Of a stretch of DNA of 22,054 nucleotides, positions 1 to 6,973 are shown one piece after another. The translations under genes were made by a program, and so were the position numbers. The notes under the pieces are model-generated. The model worked only from the letters and a program-made list of their open reading frames with translations, did not search any database and was not told where the DNA came from. The first letter of the stretch is position 1, and every line of letters begins with the position of its first letter. Source of the DNA: Oscillospiraceae bacterium. GTDB taxonomy: Bacteria; Bacillota; Clostridia; Oscillospirales; Acutalibacteraceae. The stretch spans positions 1 through 22,054 of the forward strand of contig JAQXLO010000203.1 in the NCBI GenBank assembly GCA_029012165.1. Reading direction: 5' to 3'.

Positions 1-794
1 ACCCGGTAATCCTTTTGATCCGCACGGTCACGCCCGACCCGCTCCGCTTTCCAGCACTGCACCGCTGTCAGCGCCTTTTCCCCGGAAAACTCTCGGACAA
101 AATCCTCAATACCGTTTTCGTAGCGGTACTCGAAGGTCTCGAACTTATTGGGTCCGACTTGGTTTTTGAGGATAAATGTCACCCCGGAATTGACGATGGA
201 CTGCCGTTTGAGCGTATCCTGATAGTATTCCAGCGGGATGTCGATATCCGTGAACACGTCCAGATCCGGACGCCAGCGGATGCGGGTGCCGGTGTCCCGC
301 TTGCTGTACGGTTCCTTGACCATTTCCCCGTCGATCTCGCCACGCTTGAAATGCAGAAGATAGCAAAAACCGCCGCTGTGGATTTCCGCTTCCATGTATT
401 CCGAGGCGTACTGGGTGGCGCACAGACCCAAACCGTTGAGTCCCAAGGAATACTCGTAGCTGCCCCCCTCGTTGGTATTGTATTTGCCACCCGCATACAG
501 CTCGCAGAAAACCAGCTCCCAGTTGTATCGCTTTTCGTTGTTGTTGTAGTCCACGGGAATGCCACGGCCGAAGTCCTGCACCTCCACGGACTTGTCCGCA
601 AAGCGTGTCACAATGACCTTGCTGCCGTGTCCCTCCCGGGCTTCGTCGATGGAGTTGGAGATGATCTCAAATACGGAATGCTCGCAGCCCTCAATACCGT
701 CTGAACCGAAAATGACCGCAGGGCGTTTGCGAACCCGGTCGGCACCCTTGAGGGACACGATGCTTTCGTTGCCATACTCTTTTTTCTTCGCCAT
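1..794 (-). CDS. DNA topoisomerase (ATP-hydrolysing) subunit B, GyrB/ParE-like, partial
   Basis: This is the N-terminal 264 residues of a type IIA topoisomerase ATPase subunit; the gene continues off the left edge. ATP binding by the GHKL (Bergerat) fold drives strand passage together with a GyrA/ParC partner, expected farther left. Visible motifs are EIISNSIDEA (residues 43-52, with the E/N/D ATP- and Mg-binding positions), QDFGRGIP (73-80), AGGKY (101-105) and GLNGLG (118-123, the ATP lid). The start is the ATG at 794, preceded by AAAGGA at a good distance. The sequence is divergent from textbook GyrB (for example PAVIFGSDG where GyrB has PGMYIGS), and I recall a clostridial second topoisomerase B lineage that looks like this. 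I cannot decide between gyrB and parE. It is the last visible gene of the minus-strand operon, 77 bases after the membrane-protein gene, and a hairpin occupies that gap. Confidence 0.88.
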   Translation of the reverse strand, partial: MAKKKEYGNESIVSLKGADRVRKRPAVIFGSDGIEGCEHSVFEIISNSIDEAREGHGSKVIVTRFADKSVEVQDFGRGIPVDYNNNEKRYNWELVFCELYAGGKYNTNEGGSYEYSLGLNGLGLCATQYASEYMEAEIHSGGFCYLLHFKRGEIDGEMVKEPYSKRDTGTRIRWRPDLDVFTDIDIPLEYYQDTLKRQSIVNSGVTFILKNQVGPNKFETFEYRYENGIEDFVREFSGEKALTAVQCWKAERVGRDRADQKDYR

Positions 795-819
795 TGTTTT
801 CCTTTCCGAATACGCACAA

Positions 820-850
820 AATCTGCATCCGTATCGTACAGGTGCAGATT
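820..850 (-). promoter_or_regulatory. Hairpin between membrane-protein gene and topoisomerase gene
   Basis: An 8-bp perfect inverted repeat (AATCTGCA at 820-827, TGCAGATT at 843-850) continues inward, past single-base bulges, with CC/GG and GTA/TAC pairs, giving about 13 bp closed by a 3-base loop. Read on the minus strand it is followed by only TTTTG, so it is at best a leaky terminator. It could be an attenuator, a processing site or an operator. The structure is seen directly; the role is inferred. Confidence 0.5.
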
Positions 851-871
851 ATGTACAGAAATTATCCTGTT

Positions 872-1279
872 TTAATGATAGGGCGGAATGTCCTGACCGT
901 TTACGGAGTTTCCGTCGTTTTTATGATTGAGCTTTTGAAAAAGTCCTTCGCTCTTGGGGTTTCCGAAAATCAGCAGAACACCAACAAGGATCAAAACCAC
1001 CGCACCGTTGGCCGCCGCAAACTGGCGGAAGTGCCAGTCACCCCAGTGGGACTGGCAGATCAGTGCGTTGATCCCCAGAGCAAGCAAGGCGGTTTTCCAA
1101 ATGTTGATGCCGTTGGCGATCATACTGCCGACGGTCGGAATGATGATGAACAGCGTCCAGTAGGGCAGGATATCCTTGAATTTGATGATGTCAAAGGCAC
1201 AGCAAAGGAACAGCACACCCAAGATCAAGGCGGTAATGCCGAACATGATTTTGGTAAAATCTTCTCTGCGAAATTTCAT
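872..1279 (-). CDS. Small four-TM membrane protein (LiaF/DUF5668 TM-like)
   Basis: A 135-residue integral membrane protein with four hydrophobic segments at about residues 10-29, 38-56, 61-76 and 89-106, a basic N-terminus and a polar 30-residue tail. The pattern of a first TM ending in a short amphipathic turn, then a central pair, then a last TM resembles the LiaI/LiaF-type transmembrane domain found near cell-envelope stress genes in Firmicutes; this resemblance is by eye only. No catalytic motif is visible. The start ATG overlaps the ftsH stop by 4 bases (ATGA), and a GGAGGGGG site lies inside the end of ftsH, so translation is probably coupled to that of the membrane protease FtsH. A role in membrane quality control or envelope stress is a guess from context. 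Confidence 0.75.
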   Translation of the reverse strand: MKFRREDFTKIMFGITALILGVLFLCCAFDIIKFKDILPYWTLFIIIPTVGSMIANGINIWKTALLALGINALICQSHWGDWHFRQFAAANGAVVLILVGVLLIFGNPKSEGLFQKLNHKNDGNSVNGQDIPPYH

Positions 1280-3216
1280 TGTGCTTTCTCCCCCTCCTGC
1301 GGCGTTTCCCGCATCAGCGCCTCAAACTCGGCGCCGTCCATTTTTTCTTTTTCCATCAGCACCTTGGCTACTGCGTGCAGTTTGTCCATGTGGGTACGCA
1401 GGATATCCTCCGTGCGGTTGTAGGAAGCGGTGACGATATTGCTCACTTCCTGGTCGATCTGGGAGGCAATGCTCTCAGAGTACGCCTTGGTATGGTTCAG
1501 GTCTCTGCCGAGGAACACCTCGTTGTTGCCCGAGGAATAGGAAACGGGACCCAGCTTTTCGCTCATGCCGTACTTGGTGACCATGGCTCGGGCGATCTCG
1601 GAAGCCCGCTCGATGTCGTTGGACGCACCGGTGGAAATATCCCCCAGCACCAGCGCTTCCGCAACACGACCGCCCATCAGGACGACGATGTTGTCGAGCA
1701 TATCGTTTTTGGAGGTATAGCTCTTATCCTCCTTCGGCAGGGACATGGTAAAGCCGCCTGCCATGCCACGGGGGATGATGGAGATCTGGTGTACAGGATC
1801 CTGTCCCTCCAGATAGTAGGTGGACAGGGCGTGACCCGCCTCGTGATATGCAGTAAGCTTCTTTTCCTTGTCGGAAATCTTGTGGGAACGCTTTTCCGTG
1901 CCCACCACCACCTTGATGGTGGCTTCCTCGATCTCCTGCATGGTGATCGCCTTTTTGTCCTTGCGGGCGGCAAGCAGCGCCGCCTCATTGAGCAGGTTCT
2001 CCAAATCTGCGCCGGTAAAGCCTGCGGTGGACTGGGCAATCACGGAAAGCTCCACATCCGGACCGAGGGGCTTGCCCTTGGCGTGCACCTTGAGGATCGC
2101 TTCACGTCCCTTGATGTCGGGATAGCCCACGGTGACCTGTCGGTCAAAACGACCGGGACGAAGCAGTGCCGGGTCGAGAATATCGGGTCGGTTGGTGGCG
2201 GCGATAATAATCACGCCTTCGTTGGCGCCGAAGCCGTCCATCTCCACGAGCAGCTGGTTAAGGGTTTGCTCTCGTTCATCGTGACCGCCGCCCATGCCGG
2301 CACCTCTGTGGCGTCCGACGGCGTCAATTTCATCAATGAAAATGATAGCGGGCGAACTCTTTTTGGCTTTTTCAAACAGGTCACGCACACGGGACGCACC
2401 CACGCCCACATACATCTCCACAAAGTCGGAACCGGAGATGGAGAAGAACGGCACGTTCGCTTCCCCTGCGACGGCACGTGCCAGCAAGGTTTTGCCTGTG
2501 CCGGGAGGGCCTACCAGCAGTACGCCCTTCGGGATGCGGGCGCCGAGGGCGTTGAACTTGGCGGGGTTCTTGAGAAATTCGACGATTTCGCTCAACTCTT
2601 CCTTTTCCTCGTCTGCACCGGCGACCTGTTCAAAGGTGGTTCTGCGCTTTTCGTCCTTGATCTCCTTGACCTTCGCCTTGCCGAAGCTCAAGGTTCGGTT
2701 GTTCTCCCCTGCCATGGTCATATTCATGCGGCGGAACATGACCAGCAGGAACACGAACATGATGATGACCAGCAGTGCTGTGGGCAGGATATTCATCAGG
2801 AAAGAACCGGTGGAGCCGGTCTTATACTTATCCTCGATCACATTGTCGGGATTTTCCCGGTTGTGTTCACGCACCGTCTGCTCCACATCGTTGAGGAACA
2901 TATTGACGTTCGGTACGACGAACTCTTCCTTGACCTCTTTGCCCTTTTCATCCGTGCGTGTATAGCGAAGCAGACCACTGCTCAAATTAAGCGTATACTC
3001 CTTGACGGTGCCTTGGTCGAAATACTGCACGACCTCGTAGTACTCCGTCTTTTCCCGCTCCGCTCTGCCGGAATAGTAGGAAAGTCCCACCAAAATCAAC
3101 GCCGGAATCAGAATATACGGCAGGAATGCCGCAAGTTTACGGAAGTTGAACTTCTTCTGGTTATCGTTCAAGTCAAACATCTCTCCTTTGGATGCGCCCA
3201 AGGGACGCAATCTCAT
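1276..3216 (-). CDS. ftsH: ATP-dependent zinc metalloprotease FtsH
   Basis: FtsH is a hexameric membrane-anchored AAA+ protease that extracts and degrades membrane and short-lived cytosolic proteins. Using the 646-residue reading, TM1 lies at about 29-46, an extracytoplasmic domain follows, and TM2 is at 142-162. The AAA module has Walker A GPPGTGKT (236-243), Walker B IIFIDEID (291-298) and the second region of homology around ATNRP..RPGRFDR (340-359). The zinc site is HEAGH (458-462), with D534 a likely third ligand. Length and order are normal for the family. The start is uncertain. The ATG at 3216 has GGGAG at 8 bases. A second ATG at 3180 follows AAAGGAGAG with almost no spacing, and a TTG three codons later is better spaced. 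It lies 24 bases after hpt and overlaps the next gene by 4 bases. Confidence 0.97.
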   Translation of the reverse strand: MRLRPLGASKGEMFDLNDNQKKFNFRKLAAFLPYILIPALILVGLSYYSGRAEREKTEYYEVVQYFDQGTVKEYTLNLSSGLLRYTRTDEKGKEVKEEFVVPNVNMFLNDVEQTVREHNRENPDNVIEDKYKTGSTGSFLMNILPTALLVIIMFVFLLVMFRRMNMTMAGENNRTLSFGKAKVKEIKDEKRRTTFEQVAGADEEKEELSEIVEFLKNPAKFNALGARIPKGVLLVGPPGTGKTLLARAVAGEANVPFFSISGSDFVEMYVGVGASRVRDLFEKAKKSSPAIIFIDEIDAVGRHRGAGMGGGHDEREQTLNQLLVEMDGFGANEGVIIIAATNRPDILDPALLRPGRFDRQVTVGYPDIKGREAILKVHAKGKPLGPDVELSVIAQSTAGFTGADLENLLNEAALLAARKDKKAITMQEIEEATIKVVVGTEKRSHKISDKEKKLTAYHEAGHALSTYYLEGQDPVHQISIIPRGMAGGFTMSLPKEDKSYTSKNDMLDNIVVLMGGRVAEALVLGDISTGASNDIERASEIARAMVTKYGMSEKLGPVSYSSGNNEVFLGRDLNHTKAYSESIASQIDQEVSNIVTASYNRTEDILRTHMDKLHAVAKVLMEKEKMDGAEFEALMRETPQEGEKAQ

Positions 3217-3237
3217 ATAGTATTCTCCCGACGGGAG
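3193..3237 (-). promoter_or_regulatory. Two small hairpins at the hpt/ftsH junction
   Basis: CTCCCGACGGGAG (plus strand, 3225-3237) can form a 5-bp stem with a 3-base loop whose 3' arm, in the mRNA, is the GGGAG ribosome site for the upstream ftsH start. A second stem at 3193-3209 (7 bp with one wobble, 3-base loop) sits just before the AAAGGAGAG that precedes the downstream ATG. Each could mask one of the two possible ftsH starts. Pairing is seen; regulation is inferred. Confidence 0.4.
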
Positions 3238-3240
3238 TCG

Positions 3241-3780
3241 TTATCCTTTGTAAACCTCGGGCTTGAGAACGGCTATGTAGGGCAGGTTGCGGTATTTTTC
3301 CGCATAGTCCAAACCGTAGCCGACGATGAATTCGTTCGGCACAAGCATCCCGACATAGTCCGCCTTTACCGGCGCTTTTCTGCCCTCGGGCTTGTCGAAC
3401 AGGGTGCAGATGCGCATGGAATTGGGATGTCTGTCCGCAAGCAGCCCCATGATATAGTTCAGCGTGCATCCGCTGTCAAGGATGTCCTCCACGATCAGCA
3501 CATCGTACCCCTCGAGATGGATATCCAGATCCTTGAGGATGCGCACCACCCCGGAGGACTTCGCCTCCTGTCCGTAGCTGGACACCGCCATGAAATCAAT
3601 GGCACAGGGAACGGTGATCTCCCGCATGAGATCGGACATAAACACCACGGCGCCCTTTAAAACAGAGACAAGCAGTAAATTTTTTTCGGCATAATCTGCG
3701 CTGATCTGTACGCCGAGACGCTTCACCGTTTCGTGGATTTCCGCCTCGGAATACAGCACACGCTCTAAATCCTTCTTCAT
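3241..3780 (-). CDS. hpt: Hypoxanthine phosphoribosyltransferase
   Basis: This cytosolic purine-salvage enzyme transfers the phosphoribosyl group of PRPP to hypoxanthine or guanine, giving IMP or GMP. The 179-residue length is standard for the bacterial type I PRT family. The PRPP-binding loop is VLIVEDILDSGCTL (residues 94-107), the PPi loop is SVLKGAVVF (39-47), and the C-terminal purine-contact region VPNEFIVGYGLDYAEKYR is present. The ATG at 3780 overlaps the tilS stop by 4 bases and has AAAGGAGAA upstream. The order tilS-hpt-ftsH matches the conserved Firmicutes cluster, in which tRNA modification, purine salvage and the FtsH protease are co-transcribed. Confidence 0.97.
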   Translation of the reverse strand: MKKDLERVLYSEAEIHETVKRLGVQISADYAEKNLLLVSVLKGAVVFMSDLMREITVPCAIDFMAVSSYGQEAKSSGVVRILKDLDIHLEGYDVLIVEDILDSGCTLNYIMGLLADRHPNSMRICTLFDKPEGRKAPVKADYVGMLVPNEFIVGYGLDYAEKYRNLPYIAVLKPEVYKG

Positions 3781-5090
3781 TCTTTCTCCTTTCGGATCAC
3801 TTCGATCCGCATGACCTTTTTGGACTGCGGTGTGAGCGCAAACTGTGCGTCACAACCGACACCCTCCATCCATAGTATCTGTTTTCCGTCCGTCAAAATG
3901 GGAATATCGTTTCGGAAGCAGGACGGAACTTGCTGTTCTTCCAGCAGTTTTTTGACGCTTTTTCGGCACCCGCTGTGCACCCGGGTCAAGGCATCGCCCG
4001 GCTGACGGCTGCGGAAATATACATCGGGGGATATTGTATCACAACAAAGAAACTTCGCCAAGTCTTCTTTGTGAACGGTTTGTAACTTTTCCGTAGACAG
4101 AATTTCAATTTTTGCTTTGCCAAAGGGAAACTCGGCAAACCCGTCCAGAATCTGTGCTGTCCAAGCCGGACGAAGCGGACGGAGCATATAGAACAGTCCG
4201 CCGTAGACACACGCCGTCGCTCCGGCTTGCGTCTGCACGGCGCCGCCTTTGTCCAAAAGCGCCTCGCAAAGGCGAATGTGGGACAGCTGGGGCTTCGATT
4301 GCATCCGTGTGCCGAGAATTGCCGCAAGGGCACGGCAACGCAATGCAGGATGGGCATTTTTCAAAAGAACGGCGTCATACCCAAAGGGACGCTGTGCGCT
4401 GTCCAAAAGCGCCTTTGCCGCAGTGTCCAGATAGTCCGCATCCTGCCGCAAAAGTTCGGTACAGCGTCCGATGGCCTGCTGGGTGCCGGGATACGTCTCA
4501 CTCAATGCAGGAAGAACGTGGCGGCGAATGCGGTTGCGGCTGTAGGCGTCGGAAAGATTCGTGCTGTCCGTCACAAAGGGGATCTGCTGCGCACGGCAAA
4601 ACTCCTCCACCTGCGCACGGGTGCACTCGATGAGCGGACGGATAATTCTGCCACGCACGGGGGCGATGCCGCACAGTCCCCGCAGTCCGCTTCCCCTGGC
4701 CAAGTGCTGCAGAACGGTTTCGCTGCTGTCGCTCAGGGTATGCGCCGTGGCGATCTCCCCTTTGGCGACGCTTTCAAAGAACGCATAGCGAATACGGCGG
4801 CCGCACTCCTCCAGACCCTCGCCCGTCTTTTTTGCCTCTGCCGCAACATCGGCGTGCAGAACGTGCAGGGGCACGGAAAGCTTTTCACACACCGTGCGGA
4901 CAAAGGCTTCGTCCCTGTCCGCCTCTGCGCCACGCAAGCCGTGGTTGACGTGCGCCGCCTCCAGCGTAAAGCCATACTCTTTCTGCATGGAATGCAGCAG
5001 ATACAGAAGGCTCATGGAATCCGCTCCGCCGGACAGCGCTGTCAGAACGTATTTTTGTCGAAGCATACCGTACCGCTGTACGGTGTGCAT
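3777..5090 (-). CDS. tilS: tRNA(Ile)-lysidine synthetase TilS
   Basis: TilS uses ATP and lysine to convert C34 of the tRNA-Ile CAU anticodon to lysidine, changing decoding from AUG to AUA; it is essential in most bacteria. The N-terminal PP-loop ATPase motif SGGADS is at residues 20-25 and HVNHGLRG at 47-54. The C-terminal TilS domain contains RSRQPGDAL, KSVKKLLEEQQVP and a final WMEGVGCD segment. At 437 residues the length is normal. The reading frame stays open farther upstream, but that part lies inside dnaB. Candidate ATGs are 5105 (overlaps the dnaB end), 5090 (AAGG close upstream) and 5066. I chose 5090, 4 bases after the dnaB stop; the choice is uncertain because a hairpin spans 5063-5088. 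Confidence 0.93.
   Translation of the reverse strand: MHTVQRYGMLRQKYVLTALSGGADSMSLLYLLHSMQKEYGFTLEAAHVNHGLRGAEADRDEAFVRTVCEKLSVPLHVLHADVAAEAKKTGEGLEECGRRIRYAFFESVAKGEIATAHTLSDSSETVLQHLARGSGLRGLCGIAPVRGRIIRPLIECTRAQVEEFCRAQQIPFVTDSTNLSDAYSRNRIRRHVLPALSETYPGTQQAIGRCTELLRQDADYLDTAAKALLDSAQRPFGYDAVLLKNAHPALRCRALAAILGTRMQSKPQLSHIRLCEALLDKGGAVQTQAGATACVYGGLFYMLRPLRPAWTAQILDGFAEFPFGKAKIEILSTEKLQTVHKEDLAKFLCCDTISPDVYFRSRQPGDALTRVHSGCRKSVKKLLEEQQVPSCFRNDIPILTDGKQILWMEGVGCDAQFALTPQSKKVMRIEVIRKEKE
5063..5088 (-). promoter_or_regulatory. Hairpin at the start of tilS
   Basis: The arms 5063-5073 and 5078-5088 pair over 11 positions with a single mismatch and a 4-base loop (AGCG in the mRNA). The stem lies between the dnaB stop and the third possible tilS ATG and pairs bases directly after the chosen start. 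No U-tract follows, so it is not an ordinary terminator. A role in translation coupling or mRNA processing is possible. Confidence 0.5.
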
Positions 5091-5094
5091 TACC

Positions 5095-6495
5095 TTACAT
5101 TTCATTGCGTATACGGTCGATGCCCACGAACAGCGTATGCTCGGCATCCCATGCCAGCTTGACAGTGCTGGTCTGTCCGTGGCGGTTCTTGGCAACGATG
5201 ACCTCCACCTCGTTGGCCGTCGGCGCCGCTTCGGCGGGTTCGGCGTCCTGCTTTTTATCGTCCTCTTTTTCGCCGGCATAATAATCGGGACGGTAGAGCA
5301 TCATCACGATATCGGCGTCCTGCTCGATGGATCCGGATTCACGCAGATCCGCCAGCTGCGGACGGTGCGACTTACCCCGACCCTCCGTACCTCTCGAAAG
5401 CTGGGCACAGCAGACCACCGGGATAGCCAGGTCTTTTGCCATCAGTTTGAGCGTGCGGGTGATCTCCGTTACCTCCTGCACACGGTTTTCAATGCGGGTG
5501 GGTGACTTGATCAGACCCAGATAGTCAATGATCACACAGTCCACATCCTTCATGCGGCGCACCTTCGCCTTCATCTCAGGCACAGTGATGTTGGACGTGT
5601 CGTCAAAATACAGTTCACAGTCGTTCAGAACGCTGGTTGCAACACCCAGCCGGTTCCAGTCGTCGGCGTCCAGCTCCCCGGTACGCATCTTTTCGCTTTT
5701 GATCCGTGCTTCGGAGCAGAGCACCCTCTGCGCCAGCTGTTCCTTCGTCATTTCCAAAGAGAAGAAAACGACCTTTCTTTTTCCCAAAAGGGAAACATTG
5801 CGGGCAAGATTCAGTGCAAAGCTGGTTTTGCCCATGGCAGGACGTGCGCCAATGAGCACAAGGTCGGAGCGGTGCAGTCCCGTCAGCACGGCATCCAGCG
5901 CAGAAAACCCCGTGGGATATCCTTTGTACTGGTCACGCTCATCGGAATTGAGCTTGTTCAGCTTGTCGTATACTTCATTGATGATGATGTCGCTCAGCCG
6001 GGAGGGTCCCGAGGACGCTTTGCCACGGCGAATGTCGTAGATTTTTTGCTCCGCCGAATCCAAAAGCAGATCTGCGTCCGCATCCGAGGCGGATGTTTCT
6101 TCAATGATCTCCCGGGACGTGTTGATCAGGGTACGCAGATAGTATTTCTCCCGCACAATGCGGGCATACTGCTCCACGTTGCGGATGCTCGGCACGCTTT
6201 CTGCCAGCTGGTGCAGATAATTCCTGCCCGCCGTTTCGTCGAAAATGTCCCGTGTTTTCAGCTGTTCAAGCACCATCAGCGGGTCGATCTTGCCGCCGGC
6301 GGACTCGATCGCCATCATGATTTCAAAGATGGCTTTGTGCTGGGGCATATAGAAATAGTCCGGCCGCACGTGCAGCTGCACCGTCGTCAAGCACGACGGT
6401 TCCATCAGAATACTGCCCAGCACTGCCTGCTCCGCATCGGCGCTGTAGGGCATTGCGACAGAGTCCAGACTGAGAAAAGTTTTTTTCTGTTCCAA
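5095..6495 (-). CDS. dnaB: Replicative DNA helicase DnaB
   Basis: DnaB is the hexameric 5'-3' helicase that unwinds DNA at the replication fork and recruits primase. The N-terminal helicase-collar domain begins with PYSADAEQAVLGSIL (residues 16-30). The RecA-like motor has Walker A GARPAMGKT (216-224), Walker B VIIDYL (321-326), AQLSRG (364-369) and the arginine-rich region DLRESGSIEQDAD (383-395). At 466 residues it is slightly longer than usual because of a charged Glu/Lys/Ala insert at about 407-428, before the last strands; no intein is present. The start is TTG at 6495, with AGGGG 8 bases upstream; the next in-frame ATG has no good site. It follows rplI by 22 bases, the usual rplI-dnaB pairing. 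Confidence 0.97.
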   Translation of the reverse strand: MEQKKTFLSLDSVAMPYSADAEQAVLGSILMEPSCLTTVQLHVRPDYFYMPQHKAIFEIMMAIESAGGKIDPLMVLEQLKTRDIFDETAGRNYLHQLAESVPSIRNVEQYARIVREKYYLRTLINTSREIIEETSASDADADLLLDSAEQKIYDIRRGKASSGPSRLSDIIINEVYDKLNKLNSDERDQYKGYPTGFSALDAVLTGLHRSDLVLIGARPAMGKTSFALNLARNVSLLGKRKVVFFSLEMTKEQLAQRVLCSEARIKSEKMRTGELDADDWNRLGVATSVLNDCELYFDDTSNITVPEMKAKVRRMKDVDCVIIDYLGLIKSPTRIENRVQEVTEITRTLKLMAKDLAIPVVCCAQLSRGTEGRGKSHRPQLADLRESGSIEQDADIVMMLYRPDYYAGEKEDDKKQDAEPAEAAPTANEVEVIVAKNRHGQTSTVKLAWDAEHTLFVGIDRIRNEM

Positions 6496-6517
6496 TTTGA
6501 ACTTCCCCTAAAACGGT

Positions 6518-6958
6518 TTATTCGCAGACCTGCACATAAATCTTTGCGCTGATCCCCTGGAAAAGCTTGATCTCCGCTTCGTAGGTACCGAAGGCCTTGA
6601 TGTCGTCCATGGTGATCTTGCGCTTGTCGGTCTCGATGCCGAACTGATTTTTGACCATTTCCGCCACTTCCTTGGAGGTGACCGACCCGAACAGCTTGCC
6701 GTTCTGTCCGGCTTTTGCGGAAATTTTCACGGTCTTGCCGCTGATTTTGGACGCCGCATCTTTGGCGTTCTGCGTATCGACCGCCAGCTTGTGCTCAGCG
6801 GCCTGCTCCCGGTTTTTCAGCTCCGTCAGCGCCTGTGCGCTCGCTTCTGCGGCAAGTCCCCGGGGGAACAGGAAGTTGCGGGCGTAGCCGTCCGCCGCAT
6901 TGACCATTTCCCCTTTCTTGCCCAGTCCTTTGACATCCTTGGTTAAAATCACTTTCAT
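6518..6958 (-). CDS. rplI: 50S ribosomal protein L9
   Basis: L9 binds 23S rRNA near the base of the L1 stalk and helps reading-frame maintenance. The N-terminal domain MKVILTKDVKGLGKKGE and the following NAADGYARNFLFPRGLA (residues 20-36) are diagnostic. A long Ala/Lys/Glu connecting helix (about 40-75) leads to the C-terminal RNA-binding domain ending in AKIYVQVCE. The 146-residue length is normal. The ATG at 6958 has AAAGGAG upstream. It lies between gdpP (15 bases) and dnaB (22 bases), the order widely conserved in Firmicutes. Confidence 0.98.
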   Translation of the reverse strand: MKVILTKDVKGLGKKGEMVNAADGYARNFLFPRGLAAEASAQALTELKNREQAAEHKLAVDTQNAKDAASKISGKTVKISAKAGQNGKLFGSVTSKEVAEMVKNQFGIETDKRKITMDDIKAFGTYEAEIKLFQGISAKIYVQVCE

Positions 6959-6973
6959 CGTATTTGCACTCCT

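Noticed and set aside
1279..3660. A 793-residue open frame on the plus strand opposite ftsH and hpt
   Set aside because: It is antisense to two clear genes and has no family motif. It is a by-product of the codon bias of the real genes.
5106..5279. N-terminal extension of tilS into dnaB
   Set aside because: The extension lies in the coding region of dnaB in another frame and is Arg/Pro-rich with no TilS homology.
6297..6420. Possible intein or mobile insertion in dnaB
   Set aside because: dnaB is a common intein site, but all motifs are contiguous and the protein has normal length apart from a short charged insert near residue 407.
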